Source: Syntrophomonadaceae bacterium
GTDB lineage: Bacteria > Bacillota > Dethiobacteria > DTU022
DNA: 29,992 nucleotides
Assembly (NCBI GenBank): GCA_003552365.1
Contig: PUKR01000133.1
Location: 1-29,992 of the forward strand
Direction of reading: 5' to 3'
Shown: positions 1 to 7,850 of the stretch, in pieces
Layout of the letters: each line of letters begins with the position of its first letter
Position numbering within the stretch: position 1 is the stretch's first letter
Notes under the pieces: model-generated
What the model was told of the DNA's origin: nothing
Seen by the model: only the letters and a program-made list of their open reading frames with translations
Databases searched by the model: none
Program-made: the position numbers and the translations under genes

Positions 1-1256
1 AATTGTTCTTTTTCCCGCCAGGCCGCTTTAGAACCTAATTCTTCTTCAAAAGCACGACGAAGGATCCACTTGTCCACCGGTTCATCCTCACGATCGTGCA
101 ATTTCCAGTCAAGCGGAAACTTCTGGACAAGTTCAAGTAAAGCGGGCTTCAAAAAGGGCACCCGGCATTCCAGGCCATGAGCGGAATTCATTCGGTCCAC
201 TCTCTGCAGCCCGGTCCGGCTAAGATTTTTTATGAAATTTTCGATTTCTGCAGTAATTTCTTCTTCCGAGTCGAGTGTCTTCAGGTAACTGTAGCCGGCA
301 AAAATTTCATCAGACCCTTCACCGGTTAACATCACCCTGCGCCCATCTTTAGCTGCTTCCCGGGCGGCAATAAAGTTGGGGATTGAAGAACGGACATAGG
401 CACAATCAAATGATTCAAGATGATAAATAACCGAGGGTAATACTTCAAGCATTTCCTCGAGGTTGTAAGTGTATACATGCGGCTTTGACCCGATCCGTTC
501 AGCCACTATTTTTGCATACTCTATATCTTTGCTGCCTTTTACACCGACTGTATAAGTGTTAATCGGTTCCGGTGAAATTTCAGAAGCCAGGGCGGCAACC
601 ACACTGCTGTCAAGCCCCCCGCTCAGGTAAACACCCAGGTTTTCAACATCGGACATCCGCTCTTCTACTGCCAGCCAAAGCAGATGGCGCATTTTTTCTT
701 CAGCCTGCTGCAGGGATAGCTCATTTTTTTTGCTCAACTTGGGAAGGCTGTAGTACCTGATCCAACCCTTACCCCGTTCATAATAACTGCCTGGTGGAGC
801 TTCCTTAATCTGGCTGCCCAAATCAACAAGCGCTTTTATTTCCGGGGCGATATAAAGAGTTTTTTCTTTAATCGTATAGTAAAGTGGTTTTACCCCAAAG
901 GGATCCCTTGCCAGCAGGCAACTTCCGTCATCACCAAAATAGGCCAGGGCAAATTCTCCTTCGATATTCTCAAAGCAGGAAAGACCTTCTTTTTTCAATA
1001 ACTCGATAAACTTGCTTTCACCCTCACTACCCTGCAGGGCTTCGCCCTCCTGTTCTGAAAATACCAGGTAGCCGTCTAAAGCTGCCGATGACTCTTCATC
1101 ATATTCGAGGGAAGTACTGCTGAGAACAGCCATACTGTGGCAATCCTCTTCGCAGTCTTTTTCTCGGCATTTTCCCCTAAATTTAACTTTCTCTACCAGC
1201 GGATCCATATTGGCCGTATCGTCTTTATCGCCGTATACGGCAACCAGTCCGGGCAT
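1..1256 (-). CDS. asnB: Asparagine synthetase-like protein (AsnB family), 3' end beyond window, degenerate glutaminase nucleophile
   Basis: About 418 residues are visible; the gene runs off the left edge. The family makes asparagine from aspartate, ATP and glutamine or ammonia. Seen: an N-terminal Ntn-type glutaminase-like domain including LARDPFGVKPLYY, then the synthetase domain with the ATP-binding PP-loop SGGLDSS near residue 212 and TGEGSDEIFAGY further on. The ATG at 1256 has an AGGAG site 8 bases upstream, and a promoter and leader hairpin precede it. Odd: the protein starts MPGLVAVYGD, whereas active AsnB proteins start MCG with Cys2 as the glutaminase nucleophile. The Cys is Pro here and no in-frame upstream start restores it. 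The synthetase half looks intact, so ammonia-dependent synthesis, or amidation of another carboxylate, is possible. It lies downstream of the NuoEFG-like genes but has its own promoter. Family assignment is firm; the true substrate is not. Confidence 0.88.
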   Translation of the reverse strand, partial: MPGLVAVYGDKDDTANMDPLVEKVKFRGKCREKDCEEDCHSMAVLSSTSLEYDEESSAALDGYLVFSEQEGEALQGSEGESKFIELLKKEGLSCFENIEGEFALAYFGDDGSCLLARDPFGVKPLYYTIKEKTLYIAPEIKALVDLGSQIKEAPPGSYYERGKGWIRYYSLPKLSKKNELSLQQAEEKMRHLLWLAVEERMSDVENLGVYLSGGLDSSVVAALASEISPEPINTYTVGVKGSKDIEYAKIVAERIGSKPHVYTYNLEEMLEVLPSVIYHLESFDCAYVRSSIPNFIAAREAAKDGRRVMLTGEGSDEIFAGYSYLKTLDSEEEITAEIENFIKNLSRTGLQRVDRMNSAHGLECRVPFLKPALLELVQKFPLDWKLHDREDEPVDKWILRRAFEEELGSKAAWREKEQ

Positions 1257-1282
1257 GGAAAATCAACTCCTGTAAATTATTT

Positions 1283-1305
1283 GTCTCCTACATCCCGTAG
1301 AAGAC
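1283..1305 (-). promoter_or_regulatory. Stem-loop at the 5' end of the asnB leader
   Basis: On the minus strand GTCTTCTAC-GGGAT-GTAGGAGAC forms a 9-bp stem with one T.G pair and a 5-nt loop. It begins almost at the transcription start expected from the promoter at 1314-1342, so the transcript would open with this hairpin. It may protect the 5' end or be a regulatory leader. There is no U-run after it, so it is not a terminator. Confidence 0.5.
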
Positions 1306-1313
1306 TTATAGTC

Positions 1314-1342
1314 ATTATAGCACATTTAAAATAAAATGTAAA
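1314..1342 (-). promoter_or_regulatory. Sigma-A-type promoter of asnB with an inverted repeat in the spacer
   Basis: Minus strand: -35 TTTACA (1337-1342), 17-bp spacer, -10 TATAAT (1314-1319). The spacer holds a perfect inverted repeat ACATTT-N6-AAATGT (1322-1339) overlapping the -35 edge, placed where a repressor operator would sit. The predicted start lies about 50 bases before the asnB ATG. The promoter is inferred from hexamers and spacing only. Confidence 0.7.
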
Positions 1343-1356
1343 AAAACCCTTTGATT

Positions 1357-2007
1357 TCAGGCTTTTTGTTTATAATAGAGGGCACCGACCGGACAGGCAT
1401 CTACACAGTGTGCACAGCTATTACAACCCAGGTCAGCCAGGGGCTGATCATTAAAACTGGTTACAATCCTATCAATACCCCGGTTTTTAAAACCAAGCAC
1501 GCCCGCCTTTGCTTCGTTCCGGTCCGCCCAAACACACTGGCCGCAGCGCACACACCGGCTGCGGTCTAAGGCAAACTCGGCCGGGCTATCATCAAGTTCA
1601 TAGTCACGTTCTATTGGGGTAAAGCGCTGGTGGCGAAGTTTTAAACCGCATTTTTTGGCAATCACCTGCAGGGAGCAACTGCGATTGGCAGGGCAATTAC
1701 GACAATCCAGGTTATGGTCGGATAAAAGCAGCTCAAAACCGGTTTTTACCAGGCGGTCCACCCTCTCGCTGCGGGTTTTGACAACCATACCTTCCTCAAC
1801 TTCCGTGCTGCAGGAAGTTACCGGCTTATCCCGGCCTTCTATTTCAACAAAACACAGGCGGCAGGAAGCATTAGGCCTTGGTTCTTCTTTAATTGCACAT
1901 AAGTGGGGAATATAGATATCATTTTCCAGGGCCACCCAAAGCAATTTATTACCCTTCCCTGCTTTAATTTCCCGGTCATTTATGGTAAGCGTTACTTGAT
2001 TGCTCAT
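1357..2007 (-). CDS. NuoG-like iron-sulfur protein (2Fe-2S plus 4Fe-4S ferredoxin domains only), 216 aa
   Basis: This matches the N-terminal electron-transfer part of NuoG, HydA and NAD-linked formate dehydrogenase and then stops, with no molybdopterin or H-cluster domain. Seen: a plant-type 2Fe-2S set (C37, C49, C52, C66); a His-Cys 4Fe-4S motif (H98, C102, C105, C111); and a two-cluster ferredoxin region with C152, C155, C158 and C195, C198, C201, C205-P. The residue where the first ferredoxin motif should have its fourth Cys is Asp162 (CVRCGQCVWAD), so one cluster has three Cys plus a possible Asp ligand, or is a 3Fe-4S cluster. The ATG overlaps the NuoF stop as ATGA, so the two are translationally coupled. 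Likely role: cytoplasmic electron relay from the NuoEF NADH dehydrogenase to a partner enzyme encoded elsewhere. Fold is clear; the partner is unknown. Confidence 0.85.
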   Translation of the reverse strand: MSNQVTLTINDREIKAGKGNKLLWVALENDIYIPHLCAIKEEPRPNASCRLCFVEIEGRDKPVTSCSTEVEEGMVVKTRSERVDRLVKTGFELLLSDHNLDCRNCPANRSCSLQVIAKKCGLKLRHQRFTPIERDYELDDSPAEFALDRSRCVRCGQCVWADRNEAKAGVLGFKNRGIDRIVTSFNDQPLADLGCNSCAHCVDACPVGALYYKQKA

Positions 2008-3914
2008 TTAGATCTGGCTCCCTTCTCTTCAGGCAATACCGGGGGAGACAATTTGATCACGGCATCATATTCAGGGGGGCAGGCTTTACGGCAGTTATCG
2101 CATTTCACACATTTTTCCTGTTCAATGGCCTTCAATCCGTCATCCCTGGTATAAATAGCCTCAGTAGGGCAGCTGCCAACGCAAACATTGCAAAGCTTGC
2201 TGCATTTCTTAGGTTTGATATAGTAAAGAATCAAATCACGACAGACTAAAGCCGGGCAACGGCCTTCCTCGATATGGGCTTCATACTCATCGCGAAAATA
2301 CCTTAAAGTTGTGAGCACGGGGTTAGGGGCGGTCCGGCCTAAATTACACAACGACCCCTGCTTTATATCTTCGCTTAGTTCATCAAGAAGCTGCAGGGTC
2401 TCCCGGTCACCTTCACCTTTGGTAATATTAGTCAGGATGTCCAGCAGGTGCTTGGTTCCAAGTCGGCAAAAGGTGCACTTGCCGCAGGATTCATGCTGGG
2501 TAAACTCCAGGAAATAACGGGCAACCGCTACCATACAATCATCCTGGTCCATCACCACCAGTCCGCCGGATCCCATGATAGCACCGGCATCATGCAGGGA
2601 ATCGAAATCAATAGGAACATCAAGAGCTGATTCGGGCAAACAGCCTCCGGATGGTCCACCGATTTGCACTGCCTTAAACTCACGCCCCTCAGGCAAGCCG
2701 TCGCCGACTTCTTCAATTAATTGCCGCAGGGTTGTCCCCATCGGCACTTCTACCAGGCCGGTACCATTAATCTTGCCTACAAGTGAAAAAACAGCAGTCC
2801 CCGGGCTTTCAGGAGTGCCAATACTTTTAAACCAATCTGCTCCCTCTTTAACAATCCTGGGGACATAAGCAAAGGTTTTAACGTTATTTAAAACTGTCGG
2901 TTTTCCGCGCAAACCAGCCTGAACCAGGCGAGGTGGCCTACTTTCAGGAAGGCCCATCTTCCCCTCCATTGAATTGACCAGGGCTGTAGCCTCCCCGCAG
3001 ATAAAAGCTCCCGAACCCTGGAACACTTCCAGGTCAAAATCAAAATCGGTGCCCAGTATTCCATCTCCAAGAATATTGTTTTCCCGGGCCTGTTCGATTG
3101 CTTCCTGGACATGCTTTACTGCCAGGGGATATTCGGCCCTGATATAGAGATATCCTTTTTTAGCTCCTATAGCGAAGCCGCATAAAATCATTCCTTCTAA
3201 AACCCGGTGGGGATCGGACTCTAAAATGCTCCGATCCATAAACGCTCCCGGGTCTCCTTCATCTGCATTGCAGATCACAAACTTTTCATCTTCTTTTGCC
3301 CCGGCACAGGCTTCCCATTTAATCCCTGCTGGAAACCCAGCTCCCCCTCGCCCCCGCAGGTTAGCTTTCTTAACCTCCTCAAGCACCTTTGCCGGTTCTC
3401 TTGAAAGCGCTAAAGCCAGGGCGCTATAACCTTCACTCCCAATGTAGTTTTCTATGTGCTGGAAATTTATCAGCCCACAATTTTCCAGGATTAATTTTTC
3501 TTCATGAATCCCCCGGGGGAAATCTTCAAAAGTAGGGAATACATCATTTCGCTCCAGGGCTGCCAGGGCGAATTCATAAGAAGGATCATCGCCGGCAAGA
3601 AAATCTTCTACCAGGCGATTAACAAGGCCTTCATCCAGGTAGCCATAACAAACCGCCGGGAAGCCCGGTTTTTCAATTATCGCCAGCGGTTCGGCGTAGC
3701 AATGGCCAATACAGCCAACTTCGATAACGTCAGCTTCAATGTTGCGTTTGTCAAGTTCATGCAAAAAATTTTCTTTTACCTGCATAGCGCCCGCGGCACG
3801 GCCGCAAGTAGCAGTTCCGATTAATATCCGGGGTTTTTCTTGCCTGGCCTGAGCATAATCTTCGGCTTTATTCTGTAATTGCTTATACTGTTCCTGTGGA
3901 TTAACTGTTCCCAT
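2004..3914 (-). CDS. nuoF: NuoF/HydB-like NADH-oxidising flavoprotein subunit, 636 aa
   Basis: This is the NAD(H)- and FMN-binding subunit of soluble NADH dehydrogenases, bifurcating hydrogenases and formate dehydrogenases. In order: a thioredoxin-like 2Fe-2S domain (GTATCGRAAGA, then VGCIGHC); the NADH/FMN core with GLRGRGGAGFPAG and CNADEGDPGAFMDR; an SLBB segment; the 4Fe-4S motif ESCGKCTFCRLG; and a C-terminal two-cluster ferredoxin domain. In that last domain one motif reads CSKLCNVCVGSCP, a CX3CX2CX3C spacing rather than the usual CX2CX2CX3C; the other (CVKCDNCRKACP) is standard. I chose the ATG at 3914 because GGGGAGG lies about 10 bases upstream; an open frame extends further but without such a site. 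It overlaps nuoE by 14 nt and the NuoG-like gene by 4 nt. The long multi-cluster form resembles HydB-type subunits, yet no hydrogenase gene is here. Confidence 0.92.
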   Translation of the reverse strand: MGTVNPQEQYKQLQNKAEDYAQARQEKPRILIGTATCGRAAGAMQVKENFLHELDKRNIEADVIEVGCIGHCYAEPLAIIEKPGFPAVCYGYLDEGLVNRLVEDFLAGDDPSYEFALAALERNDVFPTFEDFPRGIHEEKLILENCGLINFQHIENYIGSEGYSALALALSREPAKVLEEVKKANLRGRGGAGFPAGIKWEACAGAKEDEKFVICNADEGDPGAFMDRSILESDPHRVLEGMILCGFAIGAKKGYLYIRAEYPLAVKHVQEAIEQARENNILGDGILGTDFDFDLEVFQGSGAFICGEATALVNSMEGKMGLPESRPPRLVQAGLRGKPTVLNNVKTFAYVPRIVKEGADWFKSIGTPESPGTAVFSLVGKINGTGLVEVPMGTTLRQLIEEVGDGLPEGREFKAVQIGGPSGGCLPESALDVPIDFDSLHDAGAIMGSGGLVVMDQDDCMVAVARYFLEFTQHESCGKCTFCRLGTKHLLDILTNITKGEGDRETLQLLDELSEDIKQGSLCNLGRTAPNPVLTTLRYFRDEYEAHIEEGRCPALVCRDLILYYIKPKKCSKLCNVCVGSCPTEAIYTRDDGLKAIEQEKCVKCDNCRKACPPEYDAVIKLSPPVLPEEKGARSK

Positions 3915-4458
3915 TAGTGCCAGCCTCCCCGGTTTCTGAATCTGCTTCACCCGAACTGCTGCCTGATTGATCACCGTCTTCTTCAAGGGCAAGCATAATG
4001 CCATCTACCCTGGTCGGGGTCACCTTGCCTTCAACTTGCTCATCAACAACCACTACCGGGGCAAGGCTGCAGCAGCCCACACAGGCAACCCGTTCAAGGC
4101 TGTACCGCCTGTCTGAGGTTGTTTCTCCTTCTTTAATTTCCATTCTACGCTCAAAAGATTCAAGGGTAATATCGCCACCGACCATGTAACAGGCCGTGCC
4201 CAAACAAACCTTAACCTGGTGTTTACCGGGAGGATTTAAGCGAAACTGGTTATAAAAGGTGGCTAACCCGTAAACATCTACTTCCGGCACCCCTACTCCT
4301 TCGGCTATTTTTTCCATAGCCAGGGCCGGCAGGTAGCCTAATCGATGCTGTACCTTTTGTAAAATGGGAATCAGGTTTTCACGTTCAATTGAATTATTGC
4401 CGAGGACTTCCTTCACGCAGGCAAGTATTTCTTCTCTCTCGCCTTCCAATAACTGCAA
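3901..4458 (-). CDS. nuoE: NuoE/HydC-like 2Fe-2S thioredoxin-fold subunit, 185 aa
   Basis: This is the 24-kDa type subunit that accompanies NuoF in NADH-oxidising complexes. Cluster ligands are visible as C85-X4-C90 (CLGTAC) and C126-X3-C130 (CVGCC), with the family motif GLATFYNQF ahead of them. The start is TTG at 4458, chosen because AGGAG sits 9 bases upstream and no ATG fits. The last 25 or so residues are a low-complexity Ser/Gly/Glu tail (from about residue 160) that family members usually lack. Its coding overlaps the start of nuoF. It is first in a nuoE-nuoF-nuoG-like cluster, 75 bp after the AcoX-like gene, with a possible promoter in the gap. Confidence 0.9.
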   Translation of the reverse strand: MQLLEGEREEILACVKEVLGNNSIERENLIPILQKVQHRLGYLPALAMEKIAEGVGVPEVDVYGLATFYNQFRLNPPGKHQVKVCLGTACYMVGGDITLESFERRMEIKEGETTSDRRYSLERVACVGCCSLAPVVVVDEQVEGKVTPTRVDGIMLALEEDGDQSGSSSGEADSETGEAGTNGNS

Positions 4459-4500
4459 ATGTTACATCTCCTGTCTGATAATAATTTTAAGATGCGTTAT

Positions 4501-4529
4501 ATTATAACATTTTTTATCATACCGTGCAG
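4501..4529 (-). promoter_or_regulatory. Possible promoter ahead of nuoE
   Basis: Minus strand: perfect -10 TATAAT (4501-4506), 17-bp spacer, but a poor -35 (CTGCAC, 4524-4529). It lies in the only sizeable gap between the glycine block and the NADH module and could let nuoEFG be expressed apart from the riboswitch-controlled genes. No terminator is visible upstream, so read-through is equally possible. Confidence 0.4.
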
Positions 4530-4533
4530 AAAA

Positions 4534-5652
4534 TCAGTCGGAAACCTTATAGATTATCTCCTCTTTATATCCGGTGACAACTCTTATGTAGCCGCGAAGC
4601 ATGTTGTTAATTTCTTCATCTCCGGTATCAACCAGCAGCTTTCCATACTCCAGGGAAAATATCTTTTCCCTGGTGGCAACTACTATGATATTATCCTTGC
4701 CCGTTTTCCTAATCACTTCAGAGCTGATCTGCTGGTTCCCCCGTCCGAAAATATAACCCTGGCCACCTATGACAGTAACCACGATTTTAGCAGCCCTGCC
4801 CTCGATAAGCTCCAGCAGTTGTCTTTCATTGGCATCAGAAGCTACGAGTTTTCCGTTTAAAACTACATCTACACCAAGCAGGGTGTTATCCAGCCCCAGC
4901 TTTTTCATAATCGGGCCAATGGTTGATCCCGGTCCCATAATATAAACTACGTCGGGCTCCATCTTTTCAACAACGCTTTCAGCAATAGCTTCAAGCACTG
5001 ATTCTTCGGTTTCCGCCCCGCCCACTTTTAAATGCTGCATTAAATCACCGGAACAGGGAACCGGCAGATAACCATATAATTGTGCGGAAAGCCGGCCCTG
5101 CCTGAAAGCTTCTTCATCGATATCCATTACTTCCGCCCGGCGAACAGGAAGGCCGGCCTCTTTTAAATACTGCACCGCCAGCTCACCGGCATTTTTTGGA
5201 GTGGTGGCGTAAACGGCAGAATGGATTTTAACTCCGGCAGGAACACCAATTGCCGGCAGGTCGGAATCGTCGCCCAGGGCATTATAGATATCGCGGGCAG
5301 TCCCGTCTCCTCCGACAAAAATAAGCAGATCTATTCCCAATCCGACCATTTCTCGGGCTGCTTTCTCCGTATCTTCGGCAGTAGTCGGTTCACTGACACT
5401 GCCAATTATTTGCGGTTCAAAATTACAGCGCCGGGCCACATCTTCGCCCATTGCGCCGGGACAGGTATAAAGTTCTACATTTTCCAGCTTGTCGACTAAT
5501 ACCCGAAGGGCAATCGCAGCTTTATCGGCAGATTCCGGGTGCGCCCCCATCTCCCGCGCCTTTTCGACGATATCAGGTCCGTCGGTTCCCTTTAACCCGA
5601 CTTTACCGCCCATTCCCGCTACCGGGTTGACGATCAATCCGACTTTTTTCAT
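4534..5652 (-). CDS. AcoX / ATP-NAD kinase-family protein, 372 aa
   Basis: The protein starts MKKVGLIVNPVAGMGG and carries the nucleotide-binding motif VGGDGTARD (GGDGT at residues 114-118), as in NAD kinases and in AcoX, the protein of unknown function encoded in acetoin dehydrogenase operons. At 372 aa it is longer than typical NAD kinases (about 250-300 aa) and fits the AcoX group. The ATG at 5652 overlaps the lpdA stop as ATGA; an in-frame start further upstream would lie within lpdA and is unlikely. Its position next to a dihydrolipoyl dehydrogenase repeats the acetoin-operon context, here with the glycine cleavage system, which suggests a shared accessory role with lipoyl-dependent complexes. 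The phosphoryl acceptor is unknown; NAD is a guess from the family. Confidence 0.8.
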   Translation of the reverse strand: MKKVGLIVNPVAGMGGKVGLKGTDGPDIVEKAREMGAHPESADKAAIALRVLVDKLENVELYTCPGAMGEDVARRCNFEPQIIGSVSEPTTAEDTEKAAREMVGLGIDLLIFVGGDGTARDIYNALGDDSDLPAIGVPAGVKIHSAVYATTPKNAGELAVQYLKEAGLPVRRAEVMDIDEEAFRQGRLSAQLYGYLPVPCSGDLMQHLKVGGAETEESVLEAIAESVVEKMEPDVVYIMGPGSTIGPIMKKLGLDNTLLGVDVVLNGKLVASDANERQLLELIEGRAAKIVVTVIGGQGYIFGRGNQQISSEVIRKTGKDNIIVVATREKIFSLEYGKLLVDTGDEEINNMLRGYIRVVTGYKEEIIYKVSD

Positions 5653-7055
5653 CGGCGTGCAAAATGCAGGGGCGCTTTGTTGATAGCCATTGCCGCTTCC
5701 CAAACCGCTTCCGAAAGGGTCGGATGGGGATGGACCAGGGAAGCCAGGTCGGCAGCCTTAACTTTTTGATCCACCGCCAGGGTCCCTTCCTGGATCAGGT
5801 CGGAGGCATGTGGGCCGAGAATATGAACTCCTATCACTTCCTGCTCTTTGCCTGCAGAGATGATTTTAACCACCCCTTCAGTTTCCCCCTGGCAGGAGGC
5901 TTTGCCACAGGCGGAAAAGGGGAATTTGCCCACCCGGATATTTTCCAGTTCTTTTTCTTTTGCTTCTTCTTCGCTTAAGCCAACACAAGCCAGTTCCGGC
6001 TCGGTAAACAAGCATCCCGGAACAGCTGAACCGTCAAAATGAGCCTCAAGACCGGCTATGTTTTCTACTGCCACCAGGCCCTGGTGATAGGCCACATGGG
6101 CCAGGAAATAACCCGGTGCTGTGCAGTCACCTACAGCATAAATCCCAGGAACAGTAGTTTCCATTTTACTGTTAACCTTGATCCCTTTTTCACTGTATTC
6201 AACCCCAAGCGAGTCGAGATCCAGGTCGCCAAACACTGCCTTACGGCCAACCGATAGGAGTACTTTTTCAGCTTCAATTGTTTCTTCACCTTTTTTGCTT
6301 TGAGCCTTAAGTTTAAGCCCGTTTTCCGTTTCTTCAATTTCCTCCACCGGCGTGTTCATCATAATCTGCAAACCGCTTTTACGCAGGTAAGTGGAAAGGC
6401 GTCGCACCATTTCCATATCCATGCGCCGCAGTAAACGTTCACTGCGGTGCACTATAGTAACTTTTGTGCCCAGCCCGGAAAAAATTGAAGCCATTTCCAG
6501 GGCAATCACTCCGCCCCCGATGACTGCCATGGATTCCGGTAATTCTTCCAGGGCCAGGGCCTCCCAGGAAGTAATCACCCCGGGCAGGTCCAGTCCCGGT
6601 ATGGGTGGATAAATTTCCCCGCTTCCTGTTGCCAGGATAATATTTTCTGCTTCCAGCTCTACAGTTTCAGCGTCTTGCAGGTCAACTTTAATTCGGCCCG
6701 GGGATAAAACATCGGCCTTACCTGAATATATGTCAACCTTACCCTTTTTTAATAGTTCTTCCACATGACCTGTCAATTCGCTAACTACCGCTTTCTTTTT
6801 CTCCTGGAGGCCGGCAAAAGAAAAATTGGTATTTTTAATGTCGAATCCGAACTCCTCCGCAGATTGAAGCCGCCGGTTAAAACCTGCTGCATGGGTTAAA
6901 ACCTTGGTTGGAATACAACCGTGGTTCAGGCAAACCCCACCCAGATCTTCTTTTTCGATAATCGCCGTCTTCAGGTCCAGCGAAGCAGCCCTTAAGGCCG
7001 CCAAATATCCACCGGGACCGCCGCCAACTACCACTACCTTATACTTGTCACTCAT
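5649..7055 (-). CDS. lpdA: Dihydrolipoyl dehydrogenase (L-protein of glycine cleavage), 468 aa
   Basis: This enzyme reoxidises the dihydrolipoyl arm of GcvH and passes the electrons to NAD+. Seen: N-terminal FAD motif GGGPGG (11-16); redox-active disulfide GGVCLNHGCIPTK (C42, C47); a second dinucleotide motif VIGGGVIALEMAS; the FAD-binding YAVGDCT; and the C-terminal active-site HPHPTLSE on the dimer interface. Length is normal. The ATG at 7055 is preferred over the TTG at 7061 because AAGGGGGAT is then well spaced. It sits 12 bp after lipM and overlaps the AcoX-like gene by 4 nt. Its place in the gcv operon makes it the glycine cleavage L-protein, though it could also serve other 2-oxoacid complexes elsewhere in the genome. 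Confidence 0.95.
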   Translation of the reverse strand: MSDKYKVVVVGGGPGGYLAALRAASLDLKTAIIEKEDLGGVCLNHGCIPTKVLTHAAGFNRRLQSAEEFGFDIKNTNFSFAGLQEKKKAVVSELTGHVEELLKKGKVDIYSGKADVLSPGRIKVDLQDAETVELEAENIILATGSGEIYPPIPGLDLPGVITSWEALALEELPESMAVIGGGVIALEMASIFSGLGTKVTIVHRSERLLRRMDMEMVRRLSTYLRKSGLQIMMNTPVEEIEETENGLKLKAQSKKGEETIEAEKVLLSVGRKAVFGDLDLDSLGVEYSEKGIKVNSKMETTVPGIYAVGDCTAPGYFLAHVAYHQGLVAVENIAGLEAHFDGSAVPGCLFTEPELACVGLSEEEAKEKELENIRVGKFPFSACGKASCQGETEGVVKIISAGKEQEVIGVHILGPHASDLIQEGTLAVDQKVKAADLASLVHPHPTLSEAVWEAAMAINKAPLHFARR

Positions 7056-7067
7056 TAGCAATCCCCC

Positions 7068-7823
7068 TTAGTTTTTAATTAATCCGTTAAGACTGGTAAA
7101 TACTGCCGGAATAACCATCGAAAACCCTTTTACCAGGGCCCTTGTCATCCGGTCATAGCTAATATTATAACCTAAATCATGCAGTCCGGCTGCCTTCTCT
7201 CCCAGTTCTACTTTTTCACCGCTTTTATCCCGGTCCGGGACTTTTTTTAATACCTTTTGGTAAAGTTCGGCCGGGAGGGAGAATATAATCGCACCGTGCT
7301 GCAGAACAACTCCCTCACGACGAAGCTGGGCGCTGCCGACAACTTTCCTGCCGTCAACCTGGATTTCGTAGGCAGTGGAGCTGTCAAAACAGGAACCGGG
7401 GGCCAAACCGGCCCTGCTGTCCTTCTCCGGGGTTATCGCAGCTACAATTCCCAGCAGGTTAAAAGCTGTAACCAGGCCCCTGCTGATAGCCCGGTACGCG
7501 TCCAAAACCCCGCCCTTGTTAATAAAAGGATGCGCTTCCGGCACCACGATACTGTATGTCAACTCCCGATCATGCAAAACTGCACGCCCTCCTGTGGGGC
7601 GGCGCACAACGTCCACTCCTGCTTCGCGGCAGGCTCCAAGGTTAACGACTTCATTTTCATCCTGGAAATAGCCAAGAGAAACAGCCGGGGGTGACCAGCG
7701 ATAAATCCTTAAAGTGGGCGGACATTCCCCGGTAGCAACTTCTTCCATCAACTCCCGGTCTTTTTCCATATTGTCTTTGCCGCGCATGGGAGGATCGAGA
7801 ATAAGACGCCACTGATAGCGCAT
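7068..7823 (-). CDS. lipM: Octanoyltransferase LipM-like (LipM/LplA fold), 251 aa
   Basis: LipM moves an octanoyl group from acyl carrier protein to the lipoyl-domain lysine, in Bacillus chiefly GcvH, via a cysteine thioester. Seen: RRPTGGRAVLHDRELTYS, the catalytic-cysteine region CFDSSTAYE with Cys145, and GRKVVGSAQLRREGVVLQHGAI, all matching LipM more closely than lipoate-scavenging LplA, which lacks that Cys. Length is close to the family (about 275-280 aa). The ATG at 7823 has GGAGG upstream, but at about 13 bases. It lies between the radical SAM pair and lpdA. Together these would convert apo-GcvH to lipoyl-GcvH de novo. A lipoate ligase role is the main alternative. Confidence 0.86.
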   Translation of the reverse strand: MRYQWRLILDPPMRGKDNMEKDRELMEEVATGECPPTLRIYRWSPPAVSLGYFQDENEVVNLGACREAGVDVVRRPTGGRAVLHDRELTYSIVVPEAHPFINKGGVLDAYRAISRGLVTAFNLLGIVAAITPEKDSRAGLAPGSCFDSSTAYEIQVDGRKVVGSAQLRREGVVLQHGAIIFSLPAELYQKVLKKVPDRDKSGEKVELGEKAAGLHDLGYNISYDRMTRALVKGFSMVIPAVFTSLNGLIKN

Positions 7824-7850
7824 TGCAGCTATACTTCCTCCTGTTATTTT

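Noticed and set aside
7068..7823. Lipoate-protein ligase A
   Set aside because: CFDSSTAYE with a candidate catalytic Cys and GSAQLRREGVVLQHG match LipM better; de novo sulfur insertion genes are adjacent.
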